25,000 nucleotides of DNA, from the NCBI GenBank assembly GCA_016946835.1, contig JACVTC010000185.1:170001-195000 (forward strand), given 5' to 3'. The stretch is from Neocallimastix lanati (nom. inval.). Lineage: Eukaryota > Neocallimastigomycota > Neocallimastigomycetes > Neocallimastigales > Neocallimastigaceae. Positions 1-10,749 of the stretch are shown in pieces; the first letter of the stretch is position 1, and every line of letters begins with the position of its first letter. The translations under genes and the position numbers were made by a program. The notes beneath the pieces were generated by a model. The model did no database searches, had not been told where the DNA came from, and saw only the letters and a list, made by a program, of their open reading frames with translations.

Positions 1-3000
1 GCTAATGAAACTACCATTTGAACATTATCTTCTTCAAACTTCTGTTTACAGTAACGACGATCTTGTAATTTTTCAGACAAGTTTCCTTCAATAAATATCT
101 TAGAATCAATGTTATCCTTAGCTAAAATTTCTTGAGATTCTTTGGTATCAACATAAATCTTATACTTTTGATCAATAAGCTTCTTAGCAATATATTTGAA
201 TTCCTTTTCATCGGTTAAACGGTCACGAGCTATTAAAATACCAGAGTTTTCTGGTATTGGTAAACTCTTAAAGTTATTATGGTTACTGTAGGTGGAAGTG
301 AAGTAAGCTTCATGTACATCACGACCGAAACAAGCAACTTCACCAGTACTAGACATTTCAACTGAAAGCATTGGGTCGGCACCTGCTAAACGAGTCCAAC
401 TGAAAACTGGAACTTTAATAGCCTTGTATGGACGTTTAACTAACATTGGATCTTCCTTTGGAACTAATTCCTTTAAGGATGGATGTTGAACTAAAACACG
501 AGTAGCAATATCAATAAAGTTGGTATCTAAAACCTTAGAGACAAATGGGAAGGAACGTGATGAACGAAGGTTACATTCAATAACCTTAAGTTCATACTTA
601 CCATCTTCCTCTAAGTCACGCTTAATTAATTGCATGTTGAATGGTCCAGAAATCTGGAATTCCCTGGCCACCTTAACAGCTAAAGATCTACAATCCTTAA
701 CAATTCTTTCAGTTAATGGTTTCATGCCAAGCTTATTGTGCTTAGCATTATTGTATTCCTCTTCAGAAACAATTTCTGGTGGAAGAACCATACTAGCATC
801 ACCGGAGTGAACACCAGCATTTTCAATATGTTGAGAAACAGCGTAGACACATAATTCACCATTGTTAGCAACAGCATCAACATCAATTTCTTGAGCATTT
901 TGAATGAATTTTGACATAACAACTGGATGTTCGTGAGAAATAGTTGAAGCAAGAGATAGATAGTCATCAAGATCCTTTTTGTTGTAGGCAACATTCATAG
1001 CAGCACCAGAAAGGACATACGATGGTCTGACAAGTACTGGATATCCGACAGATTCAGCAAATTCATGAGCTTCCTTTGTACTCTTTAATTCTCTCCAAGC
1101 TGGTTGATCAATACCAATGGTATCCATAGCCTTAGAGAACTTTTCACGATCTTCAGCACGGTCAAGGTTAACTGGACTGGTACCAAGAACACGAACACCA
1201 CGATTCCACATCTTTAAGGCAATATTTTGTGGAAGTTGACCACCAACACTAACAACAATACCTCTAGATTGTTCCTTTTCATAGATATCCATAACACGTT
1301 CAAAGTTTAATTCTTCAAAGTATAAACGGTCACATTCATCGAAATCAGTGGAAACAGTTTCTGGGTTGTAGTTAATCATAATAGTTTTGTATCCTAAATC
1401 GTGTAAGGCACGACTGCAACTGACACCACACCAATCGAATTCTACAGATGAACCAATACGATATACACCTGAACCTAAAACCATTATACCATGATCATCG
1501 AAAGTTAAATCATCGGTAGAAGCATTGTAAGTAGTATATAAATAGTTAGTAGCAGCTGGAAATTCAGCTGCTAAGGTATCAATTCTCTTAACAAATGGAA
1601 TAATGTTATGATGTTTTCTTAATTCACGAATAGCTAACTCAGTAGAACTAGTAGCCTTTGCGATTTGATCATCAGAGAAACCAGCCTTCTTAGCTTTTTC
1701 TAATAATTCAATTGGAATAGTTGAAGTATCTAATTTATAGTCAGTTAAAACAGATGGTGGAACATGGACATTTTGTGGTATACTAATTTTTTCTTCAACA
1801 TTTTGTGGTCCCTTGTATTTGACTAATTCTTTTTGAATTTCCATAATGTTTTCTAATTTGTAAAGGAACCATTTATCAATCTTAGTTAAATCATGAATCT
1901 TATCGATACTGTAGTTTTGATTGAACATAGCTTCAGCAACAGCGAATAATCTACGATCAGTTGGATCTCTTAGAACTTCATCAAGATCATCCATTGCAAG
2001 TGGTTCATAACCACCGAAAGCTGGGTCAACTTGACGAACAGCTTTTTGTAAAGATTCCTCGAAAGTTCTACCAATAGCCATAACTTCACCGACACTCTTC
2101 ATACAACTACCTATGTCACGGCTAACGTTGTGGAACTTTGAAAGATCCCAACGTGGAATCTTAGTAACTATGTAATCAAGAGATGGTTCGAAACAAGCAG
2201 TAGTAGTTTTAGTAACACTATTCTTTAATTCTGGAAGGGTATGACCAAGAGCAATTTTTGCAGCAACGAAGGCAAGTGGATAACCAGTAGCCTTAGAAGC
2301 AAGAGCACTACTACGGGAAAGTCTAGCATTAACTTCAATAACAGCATATTCAAGACTTTCTGGATTTAAGGCATATTGAACGTTACATTCACCAACTACA
2401 CCTAAATGTCTAATAATCTTAATAGCAGCAGTTCTTAACATATGGTATTCTTCATCAGTTAAAGTTTGACTTGGAGCAACAACTATACTATCACCAGTGT
2501 GAACACCAAGAGGATCGAAATTTTCCATATTACAAACCGTAATACAGTTATTTTCAGCATCTCTAACAACTTCATATTCAACTTCCTTCCATCCCTTCAT
2601 AGATCTTTCAACTAAAATTTGTGGAGCAAGAGACAAAGACTTCGTAGCTAAGTGACGTAATTCAACTTCATTGTTAGCGAAACCAGAACCCAAACCACCT
2701 AAAGCATATGCAGAACGAACAATAACTGGGAAACCAATTTTTTTAGCAGCAGTAACAGCATCTTCAACAGATTCAACAGCCGTTGAAGTTGCAACAGGAA
2801 TATTAATTTCTCTTAAAGCATTAGCAAATAAATCACGATCTTCAGATAATTGTAAAGTGTGAATTGGAGTACCTAAAACTCTAACATTATATTTCTTTAA
2901 GACGCCAGTTTCATCTAATTGAATACCACAATTAAGAGCAGATTGACCACCGAAAGTTAAAAGAATACCATCTGGACGTTCTCTTTGAATAATATATTCT

Positions 3001-3455
3001 AAATATTCTGGATTAATTGGTAAGAAGTAAACTGTATCAGCCAAACCTTTACCAGTTTGAATGGTGGCAATATTTGGATTAACAAGTACAGTTTTAATGT
3101 TTTCTTCTTTTAAAGCTTTAATAGCTTGTGAACCAGAATAATCAAATTCACCAGCTTGACCAATAGAAAGTCCACCAGAACCTACAACTAAAACCTTTTT
3201 TAATGGTGGTTGTTTAGATACTTTTTTGTGTGATTTTTGAACATTTTTTGAAAAGATAGCATAATTTCTTTGCTGATTTGGTTTGTAAAATGAAAGTGGC
3301 TTTTGGTTTAACGGTATAACATTTGATTTTATACTTAAAGAACTCTTTTGCACTATTGAATTCGTTACACTAAGTAAAGAATGTTTAGAAAATAATGATA
3401 ATGAGTTTTTTATTGCATTTGGAGTAGCAATATTTCTAGTAAGTAATGATTGCAT
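1..3455 (-). CDS. CPA2: Arginine-specific carbamoyl-phosphate synthase large subunit, organellar (3' end beyond window)
   Basis: It makes carbamoyl phosphate from ammonia (supplied by a separate glutaminase subunit), bicarbonate and two ATP, for arginine synthesis. The ATG is at 3455-3453 and the frame stays open without introns to the window edge (1151 codons). Residues 1-65 form a basic leader with no Asp or Glu, ending in R63-N64-Y65, a classic R-3 matrix-peptidase motif, so import into mitochondria or hydrogenosomes is predicted. The first synthetase half starts near residue 86 ([20 protein letters not shown]), followed by an oligomerisation region near 630 ([10 protein letters not shown]), the second half from about 650 ([17 protein letters not shown]), and an MGS-like allosteric domain from about 1065. 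No glutaminase or ATCase domain is fused in the visible part, which favours the CPA2 type over the pyrimidine multienzyme. About 60-80 C-terminal residues are missing, judged from memory of yeast Cpa2. Leader plus similarity to Cpa2 make the assignment firm; the organelle is inferred. Confidence 0.95.
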   Translation of the reverse strand, partial: MQSLLTRNIATPNAIKNSLSLFSKHSLLSVTNSIVQKSSLSIKSNVIPLNQKPLSFYKPNQQRNYAIFSKNVQKSHKKVSKQPPLKKVLVVGSGGLSIGQAGEFDYSGSQAIKALKEENIKTVLVNPNIATIQTGKGLADTVYFLPINPEYLEYIIQRERPDGILLTFGGQSALNCGIQLDETGVLKKYNVRVLGTPIHTLQLSEDRDLFANALREINIPVATSTAVESVEDAVTAAKKIGFPVIVRSAYALGGLGSGFANNEVELRHLATKSLSLAPQILVERSMKGWKEVEYEVVRDAENNCITVCNMENFDPLGVHTGDSIVVAPSQTLTDEEYHMLRTAAIKIIRHLGVVGECNVQYALNPESLEYAVIEVNARLSRSSALASKATGYPLAFVAAKIALGHTLPELKNSVTKTTTACFEPSLDYIVTKIPRWDLSKFHNVSRDIGSCMKSVGEVMAIGRTFEESLQKAVRQVDPAFGGYEPLAMDDLDEVLRDPTDRRLFAVAEAMFNQNYSIDKIHDLTKIDKWFLYKLENIMEIQKELVKYKGPQNVEEKISIPQNVHVPPSVLTDYKLDTSTIPIELLEKAKKAGFSDDQIAKATSSTELAIRELRKHHNIIPFVKRIDTLAAEFPAATNYLYTTYNASTDDLTFDDHGIMVLGSGVYRIGSSVEFDWCGVSCSRALHDLGYKTIMINYNPETVSTDFDECDRLYFEELNFERVMDIYEKEQSRGIVVSVGGQLPQNIALKMWNRGVRVLGTSPVNLDRAEDREKFSKAMDTIGIDQPAWRELKSTKEAHEFAESVGYPVLVRPSYVLSGAAMNVAYNKKDLDDYLSLASTISHEHPVVMSKFIQNAQEIDVDAVANNGELCVYAVSQHIENAGVHSGDASMVLPPEIVSEEEYNNAKHNKLGMKPLTERIVKDCRSLAVKVAREFQISGPFNMQLIKRDLEEDGKYELKVIECNLRSSRSFPFVSKVLDTNFIDIATRVLVQHPSLKELVPKEDPMLVKRPYKAIKVPVFSWTRLAGADPMLSVEMSSTGEVACFGRDVHEAYFTSTYSNHNNFKSLPIPENSGILIARDRLTDEKEFKYIAKKLIDQKYKIYVDTKESQEILAKDNIDSKIFIEGNLSEKLQDRRYCKQKFEEDNVQMVVSL

Positions 3456-4684
3456 TTTAAGAATTATTTTATATTATGTTGATTTATCTATTAATAAATT
3501 AATTATTTCATCCAAATATATATATATATATTAATATAATAAATTATTTTATTAATATTTTTTAAATTTATTAAAAAAAGTAATAATTTATATTTTAAAT
3601 TTTTCTAATAAATTTTCCCTTAAAATACTAAATATTCTATTAATTTTACATTTACATATAATAAAAATATTAATAAATATAAATTTACCTTTTCTGCTTA
3701 TATTAAATAAATAAATATAAATAAAGCTTCTTACTAATATTATTATGTGTTTCTATAACAAAAAAAGTTTACTTTTATTTTCTATTCTAAAATTTAATAA
3801 TGATTATTGAAATTGAAAACTTATAAGTTTATTAAAAAAGATAGGAATAAAAATTAACAATTAATATTAAAAATAAAAAATAAATAATATTCTATTAATC
3901 TTTGTTTTATAAAATATTTTCTGCTTAATTTTTTTTTTTTTTAAGTATCATATAATAGTTATTTAATTTTCAATTCTAATTATTTTATTTTATTTTATTT
4001 TTATTTTTTTTTTTAGCTTCTTTTCTTTCTCAAACTTTTTAAAACTTAAATGAAAATGAAAAAAATAATAATGATTATAATAATAAAAATAAAAAAAAAA
4101 GTTTATATAAAATTTTATTTTAAAATTTTATTTTAATTTTTTTTTTTTTTATTTTTAAAAATTTACTATTCAAATTTTTATTTATAATATATTACAATTT
4201 ATTATTTCTTATAATAAGTAATTAAAGAAAATAAAAAATAATTTATTTTAATATAATTGTTTTATATATAACATTATAAAAGATTGAAATATATTTTTTA
4301 ATATATAAAATTTAATTATGATTCCTTTTTTAATTTTTTAATTTTTTAATATATATATATTTTTTTTAAATTCTTAAATTTAATAATTGTAATGTAATGT
4401 AAAATAATTATGTAATATATAATTTTTTTTTTTTTTTTTTTGAATTTCCTTTCATCTAAAAAAGAAAATGGTACACTTATTACAATATATTTTAATATAT
4501 GCAATATTATTATGCAATTTAAATTTTTAAATTGATAAGCCAATCATTTAAACAATTTTTAAATGTATACTATTTATATGTTTGATTGGTTTGAAACTAA
4601 TCAAAATCTATTTTAACGAAAAAATTATTATAATCGAATTGTTGAAAATTATTAATAGTTTTTAATATTTTTTATTTGAATAAT

Positions 4685-4687
4685 TAA

Positions 4688-4782
<95 letters not shown>

Positions 4783-4850
4783 ATATGTAAATTAATAAAT
4801 AAATAAATAAATAAATAAATAAATATGTAAATTAATAAATAAATAAATAT
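4685..4850. repeat. (AAAT)n microsatellite with two identical interruptions
   Basis: About 24 uninterrupted AAAT units are followed twice by the same interruption, ATGTAAATTAAT, each followed by further AAAT units. The repeated interruption shows that the tract has grown by slippage or by duplication of a block, not only by adding single units. Confidence 0.9.
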
Positions 4851-5051
4851 AGATTTATTAAAAAAAAAAAATTGAAAAAGAGGATCAAATTTTTAAACAT
4901 ATATAAATATGTTTAATATTATTCTTTCAAATTTTAAGGAAAAAAATTTTTTTTATTAATTCCGTTAATATTGAATAATTCATCTTTCATTTAGGGACCC
5001 AATTTTATAATTTTCAATAAAAAATGAATAATCATATATTATTAGTTATTA

Positions 5052-5052
<1 letters not shown>

Positions 5053-5140
<88 letters not shown>

Positions 5141-5168
5141 AAAAATACAATTTTTAATAAGAGAGTAA

Positions 5169-5216
<48 letters not shown>
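5053..5216. repeat. Facing (TTA)n and (TAA)n microsatellites
   Basis: About 28 TTA units (5053-5137) are followed after some 30 bases by about 15 TAA units (5170-5216). The two tracts are reverse complements, so the whole can fold back as a long imperfect A/T hairpin. Confidence 0.85.
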
Positions 5217-5218
<2 letters not shown>

Positions 5219-5347
5219 AGGAAATTATTTTAATTTTTATTTTTATTTTTATTTATTTTATTTTATTTTTTCAAATTATAATAATAAAGTTTTATTTCAA
5301 AAAGTTTTTAAAAAATAATATATTTTTGAAAATTTCTGAGCTAATTT

Positions 5348-5395
<48 letters not shown>

Positions 5396-6172
5396 TATTA
5401 TAAATGAAAGACTATAAAATTATTAAAGAAGTAAAGAATTTATAATATATATATATTATTTAATACTTATTTTAATAAATATTAAAATAAAATATAATAA
5501 TTTATTGTTAATACATTATATATCTATTTTCAATAATATATATTAAAATCATTTCAAAATTGGATAAATATAATATATTTATCAAATTAACCAAAAAAAA
5601 AAAAAAGTTTTAAATATGTTTTTTTATTGTTTTATTATTTATATTTAATCGTTTAACCAAGAAAAGAAGTTTTAAATATATATATATATATATATATATA
5701 TTTTTAATTGTTTATAACAATGTTATATATAAATAAAAAATAATTATTAAAATTTCAATAATTATAAATTATTAATTTATGACACCATTCAATTTCTTAT
5801 TAATTTGTAATTTTACAATTCATATTTTTTAAAATTTCAAGATTTATTATTTAAATTTTATATAATATATATACTTTATATTTAAATATTAAAAAATTAA
5901 AAATAATTATTTTTTTTTCCTTCTAAATGAATTATTGTATTTCTTTTCATTACTTATATCAATTTTGAATTACAGTTAATAATATAATTTATATATCAAA
6001 TATGTTTTGCTTTCTATTTTTTTATTGGATATAATGTTTTTACTTTATTACTTTTTATTTTTATTTTATTTTATTTTATTTGTTTATTTATTTTTCAAGA
6101 TTAATTTCTTTTTTTTATTTTACTTTTTTCTAATGTTTTTATTAATTTCATTATTATTTTTCATAATTTAAT

Positions 6173-6484
6173 TTAGTATGAATAACTGAGATGATCTTGA
6201 ACAGTTCTAAGAATATATGGAGCTTTAATAATATATTATTCAATATAAATTGATATTATCATTCCAAATAAAAATTAATGATAAAAATAAATAAAATAAA
6301 TTTTTTTAATTTAAAAATAATTATATAAATTTTTAAAATAAAACTAATTAAAATCTTTCTAAAAATTACCAGCCATCATAGCAGCACAAATTTTTATGAA
6401 GGTTCTGAAATTTGCTTTAACTTCTTCTCTTCTTAATTTAGCTTCTTCAAATGAAATCTTTGGTGCAGCTTGTTGGAAAAACAT
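6173..6484 (-). CDS. Small Tom5-like outer-membrane import protein (two exons)
   Basis: Exon 1 is 6484-6370, the intron 6369-6223 (GTAATT...AAAG) and exon 2 6222-6173; joining them keeps frame and gives a 54-residue protein ending at TAA. It begins MFFQQAAPKISFEEAKLRRE, then has a charged helix and a short apolar segment near residues 26-43 (FIKICAAMMAAPYILRTV). Tom5, a roughly 50-residue subunit of the fungal TOM preprotein translocase, has this layout: MF start, acidic/charged N-terminus, single C-terminal membrane helix, often with a Pro near the end of the helix. The match is by architecture and a few residues, so another tail-anchored mini-protein is possible. Without splicing the frame would stop at 41 residues just after the donor (AAMMAGNF). 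An upstream GTAAG at 6680-6676 may be the donor of a 5'UTR intron. In an anaerobic fungus the target membrane would be the hydrogenosome's. Confidence 0.55.
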
Positions 6485-6937
6485 TTTTACTTTATTTTTT
6501 TGGGGAAAATAATTAAAATACAAAATATTATTTAATAAATATTATTATTATATATTTGTAATTTAAAATATAATATTTTATATTAATTGTTATTAAATTT
6601 TTCATTCATTTAATAATTATTACTTTATAATAATCGATATATAAATATTAAATTTAAAATAAAAGATTAAATCTTCTTACCTTATTTATATATTAACTAA
6701 AAACTTCGTAAATTATCAAAAAAAAAATTTTTTTTATTTCTTTTATATAATTTATTTCTAAACCATAAAAAAATTTATTATTTTTATAATAACAAAAATA
6801 AATTTAATTATGAATAATGTATACATTTTAATTAATTTTAATATAACTATTTATTATATATTATATCAGTATTTTTAAAATGAATTTTCATTATAAAATG
6901 AATTATAAAATTTTTTTTACTGGTCATTTTCATTTAA

Positions 6938-7422
6938 AAATTTGAAGTAGACGAATTTTTAAATGAAAATAATAAGAATATATTAAATAATTTTGAAAAA
7001 CAGATGTTAATAAAATTAAAGAATGAATTAAAAAAATTTAAATTGAACATATTAATGAATAACAAGAACATATAGCAGTTCCAGATGATACCAATGAATC
7101 AGTTTTTGAGGTAAAATTAGCACTAAGTAATGTTAAATATTTAACTTATCTGCAGTATATTAGTATATCAATTGACATATATTAGAGAAGTCAACGTCGA
7201 AACGACAAAGTAAAGAAGAAATTTTGATACAGATTAAAATAACTCTATTAGCCCACTAAGTATTATCATTGATGAATTGGACAAGTTTGAGTCCCTTTTA
7301 TCCTCAAAATTCATAATATTGATATAAAAATTTTATATATTTTATTTTCATGAATTTTTAATAAATATTAACTATAAAATTTTTATTCCTTGTCTAAAAA
7401 AAAAAAAAAAAAAAAAAAAAAA
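6938..7422 (+). pseudogene. Decayed retroelement 3' part with poly(A), probably a relative of the LINE
   Basis: Coding-like stretches survive in shifted frames: one begins KFEVDEFLNENNKNILNNFE near 6938, another reads EHIAVPDDTNESVFEVKL from about 7069, and a third reads SPLSIIIDELDKFESLLSSK near 7250-7305. The stops that break them are mostly TAA where CAA would restore Gln. The stretch ends with AATAAA (7360-7365), then TTCCTTGTCT and 27 A (7396-7422). The intact LINE ends with AATAAA, then TTCCCTGTCC and 28 A, and its C-terminal region has GTCGACGTCG and GATGAATCCGG where this one has GTCAACGTCG and GATGAATTGG. I therefore infer an old, 5'-truncated member of a related LINE family. The similarity is patchy, and a processed pseudogene of some host gene is the alternative. 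Confidence 0.45.
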
Positions 7423-7677
7423 GTATATCAATTTTCAAATATTTGAGTTATAAATAATTAAGAAAACTTTACAATGATATTTCAATAAATTATTAAAAAT
7501 TTAAAGAAAAAGCTATTTCTATTTTATTATAGGACCAGCCTATAAATCTGGTTAAACGGAAGTATTTCCTCGTGTTATTCTTAGTTGAATTAATACTTAT
7601 TTAAAAACTCCATATAATATTAAATAACTTAAGCTTGTCAATTTTTTAACTATTATTAAAATACTTTAATCATGATT

Positions 7678-7680
<3 letters not shown>

Positions 7681-7727
<47 letters not shown>
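7681..7727. repeat. 47-base poly(T) tract
   Basis: This is the longest homopolymer in the window. It is followed by AATTAG and then a coding-like frame, so it may be an expanded polypyrimidine tract of a former intron. A reversed poly(A) tail is the other reading. Confidence 0.9.
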
Positions 7728-7731
<4 letters not shown>

Positions 7732-7880
7732 AGCTGTTAAAGATTCCCTTCAAAACGATATAAATTTTGATTCTCATTATTTTAGGTTATTCTGAGATTA
7801 GTATTAAAACTAAAGAATAATATTTATAAAAAAATGAAACATATAATATGTTAAATTTACAAGTCAATAATCTTTTCTGC

Positions 7881-7920
7881 TTTAATGCATAGTAAATTCT
7901 TCAATTTACTATGCATTAAA
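7881..7920. repeat. Perfect 18-bp inverted repeat with 4-base loop
   Basis: The arms TTTAATGCATAGTAAATT (7881-7898) and AATTTACTATGCATTAAA (7903-7920) are exact reverse complements around CTTC. The structure straddles the presumed acceptor of the last exon of the decayed gene. Confidence 0.95.
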
Positions 7921-8062
7921 TATTAATCAAGTTTCATTGAAGATCGAAAGAATTATTACTGAAAGTATTATAAATCAATTCTATATGGATGATAAGGATG
8001 AAAAACAAAAAATAGAAATCCTTAGTACTGTCTATGATTTCTTGAGTATTGATCATAGTTAA

Positions 8063-8997
8063 CAAAATTTTATTTTCTTTTTTTTAGACAATCATATATG
8101 AACTTTGATTACCACAATAATTTAATTACATTTCTAATTTAAAAAAAAAATTATTTTTTTTTTAATTGAAATTAAAGTTCATTAAAAATTTAAAGTTTTT
8201 TATTTATATTAATCAAAAAAAAAAAAAAAAAAAAAAAAATAATAATAATTATAAAAGTAAAATGAACTAATAATAAATAGTTTAATAAATTATGAAATAT
8301 GTATATTACTATATATAATAATAAATATTAAATTATTTTGAATTTTATTTATATCCATCGCCTGCCTGAAAATTTAGTATAAAAATTTATAATTTGGAAT
8401 AATAATCTATTCATCCGTCACATTTCTTATAAATTCTTATAAATATAATAATAATAATAATAAAGTAATAAAATAATAATAATAAAATAATAACAATAAA
8501 ATAATAATAAAATAATAATAATATTAAATAATAATAATAATAATAATAATAAAATTATAATAAAATAATAATAATAAAATAATAATAATAAAATAATAAT
8601 AATAATAAAGAGTTGAAAGAAATTAATAATTAAAAATAAAATATAAATATAATATCATTACTTATCTTTCTCATTCTATAATATTTAACTCTGTTTTAAA
8701 TATTTCTTTTTGAATATTGTAATTATTGCTAAGAAAAAAGTTTAAATAATTTATATAATAAAAATAAATAACATTTATTAATTAGATAATAAATAAAAAA
8801 AATTTTTTTGACATAAAAAATTTATAGTAAATATTAGGTGGAAAATCAATCCGAAAATTCTTAGAATTTTTAAATATTTTTCACAATCATAATCACAACC
8901 ATAATCATTTGAAAGGGTGGATTATCTAGTATTTTATAATACTCATATCTTTCTAATAATTATAATAGTTATAATAAAATTATTACTTCTATAATAA
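8063..8997. other. A+T-rich spacer with a compound AAT/AAAT tract
   Basis: No coding sequence is supported. A run of 25 A lies at 8215-8239, and an irregular (AAT)n/(AAAT)n compound microsatellite at about 8443-8608. Confidence 0.65.
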
Positions 8998-8999
8998 CT

Positions 9000-9462
9000 T
9001 TTTTATTTTCATAATAATAATAATGTATTATTAATATATTTAATTAATATTTTTTTTCCAAAATTAATATTTTTTTTTACAATAATTAATAATAAAAAAT
9101 ATTTATTCTTGGTAAAAAAAAAAGTATTATTAATCTCAATAATAATTGATGCTTTTCATTTCCACTTTTTTATATCAATATATTATAATATATTATAATA
9201 TATTATAAAAATTCATCTTAAAAACTTTTAAATAAGTAAATAGAATTTATTTTTTTTTTATATTTATATTGAATTTATATATTTTAATATATTATATAAA
9301 TATATATCAAAAAATTTAATTTATGTTACACTAAATGAAATTTAAAATATTACCTATATATTTATAATATTTTAAATAAAAACTAAGAATAATTAATAAT
9401 TAATATTAAAAAATATAGATATAGACATTTTTACAAGATTTTAGTTTATGTAGCTTAAAAGA
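9000..9462. repeat. Diverged direct repeat, copy A (~460 bp)
   Basis: This copy aligns collinearly with 9471-9998. Shared landmarks in order are TTTTCATAATAATAAT, a TATTATAATA-like run, AAGTAAATAGAATT against AAGCAAATAGAATT, TACACTAAAT, a hairpin, AATAATTAATAATTAATATT and GATTTTAGT. The hairpin here is TTTAAAATATTA (9341-9352) against TAATATTTTAAA (9365-9376), a perfect 12 bp. Confidence 0.75.
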
Positions 9463-9470
9463 ATAATTTT

Positions 9471-9998
9471 CTTTATATTTTCATAATAATAATGATGATG
9501 TATTATTTATATGTTAATAATTTTTTCCAATATTATTAATATTTTTTTACCAAGAATAAATAATTAAAATTACGTATTTTCAATCTATTATTTGTTGATT
9601 CTTTTCACTTTTATAAAGATATATTATAGTATATTAAAAAAAAATCACCTTAAAAAACTAATGGTATAAAAGAATAAATTTAAAAAACGTTTAAATAAGC
9701 AAATAGAATTAATTTATTTTTTTTTTTAATATTTATATTGAATACATATTATAATATATTCAAATCATATCATATCATATATCAATGTATATTATAAATA
9801 TATATCAAAAATTAAATTTATGCTACACTAAATAAAGTTTAAAGTATTTCAAATATATTACTAATATATTTGAAATATTTTAAATAAAAACTAAAAATAA
9901 TTAATAATTAATATTAAAAAATATATATATATAAGAATGAAAACTCTAAAAAGTTTTTTTTTTTTTTTTGAAGATTTTAGTATATATAGTTTAAAGAA
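9471..9998. repeat. Diverged direct repeat, copy B (~530 bp)
   Basis: This is the second copy of the unit at 9000-9462, offset by roughly 470-510 bases. Its hairpin at the same place is longer: arms 9838-9859 and 9863-9884 pair over 22 bp with one G/T wobble around a 3-base loop, although its bases differ from copy A. A (CATAT)n stretch near 9765-9781 is private to this copy. Confidence 0.75.
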
Positions 9999-10039
9999 AA
10001 AAATTGATTTTCAAATAAGTTTTATAAATTTAAAATAAG

Positions 10040-10361
10040 AAAATATAAAATATATATAACATTATTTATTATTTAAAAGGTATATTAATATATATAAAAA
10101 ATTACATTTTAGAAAATTAATATATAAAAATTTTTATAACATTATAAATTTTTATACTATTATTAAATAATATATAATATCATTTAATAAAATCATATTT
10201 AAAATATAAAATATATATAACATTATTTATTATTTAAAAGGTATATTAATATATATAAAAAATTACATTTTAGAAAATTAATATATAAAAATTTTTATAA
10301 CATTATAAATTTTTATACTATTATTAAATAATATATAATATCATTTAATAAAATCATATTT
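10040..10361. repeat. 161-bp tandem duplication, two apparently identical units
   Basis: Units 10040-10200 and 10201-10361 read identically base for base in my comparison. Both include TTATTATTTAAAAGGTATAT and ATTACATTTTAGAAAATTAA. No difference after two full units implies a very recent duplication (or an assembly artefact). Confidence 0.9.
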
Positions 10362-10749
10362 AATAATATATTTTAATAAAATACAAGTGATTATAATTAT
10401 TAAAATAACTATAAAATTAGTTAATTATAAATAATTATAATATATATAAAGAAAGTAAAGTTGAAATCTGTTATATAAATAAATATATAAAGAAAAAAAA
10501 GTAGTATATATATAGATTTTTAAAAATTATAAAATTTAAATTTTAAAATTTTGAAATAAGACAATATTTATGCAATAAGAAATAATAATTGTATTAATAA
10601 ATATTTGAATATAATCAAAAAGATTGTTAGTGGAAAAAAAATATTAATAATAAAATTGAGTCATTAATATACACATAAATAAATTTATAACACAATTCAT
10701 AGAATATCAAAAACTAATAAATAAAGGGATTAAATAAAAATAATTGAAA
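10362..10749. other. A+T-rich upstream region of the GTP cyclohydrolase II gene
   Basis: I see only A/T-rich sequence here. It must include the promoter and 5' leader of the gene that starts at 10750, but no defined element can be picked out. Confidence 0.5.

Larger units (their letters stand above)
3456..6172. other. A+T-rich spacer with microsatellites between CPA2 and the Tom5-like gene
   Basis: The 2.7 kb contain no credible coding sequence. They hold homopolymer A/T runs, the (AAAT)n tract, a facing (TTA)n/(TAA)n pair and a 31-A run at 5349-5379 followed directly by (AT)n to about 5398, each noted separately where notable. Short open frames here translate to Ile/Lys/Asn/Tyr-rich strings and look spurious. 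The CPA2 promoter must lie at the left end and the 3' end of the Tom5-like gene at the right, but no specific element can be identified. Confidence 0.7.
7533..8062 (+). pseudogene. Remnant of an intron-containing protein gene, unrecognised
   Basis: Three protein-like segments follow one another on the plus strand. At 7533 (after a TTATAG acceptor-like site) the frame reads GPAYKSG, stop, TEVFPRVILS, stop, INTYLKTPYNIK, stop. At 7734, directly after a 47-T tract and AATTAG that look like a 3' splice site, it reads AVKDSLQNDINFDSHYFRLF and then four close stops. At 7893-8062, after ATAG, a fully open last exon reads INQVSLKIERIITESIINQF, then YMDDKDEKQKIEILSTVYDF, and ends LSIDHS-stop. The in-frame stops fit decay of a spliced gene. 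The last exon is intact, so an unusual functional gene is not fully excluded. I do not recognise the family. Confidence 0.4.

Noticed and set aside
4346-4543. 65-codon minus-strand ORF
   Set aside because: Mostly Ile/Tyr/Lys low complexity over a poly(T) tract; no support.
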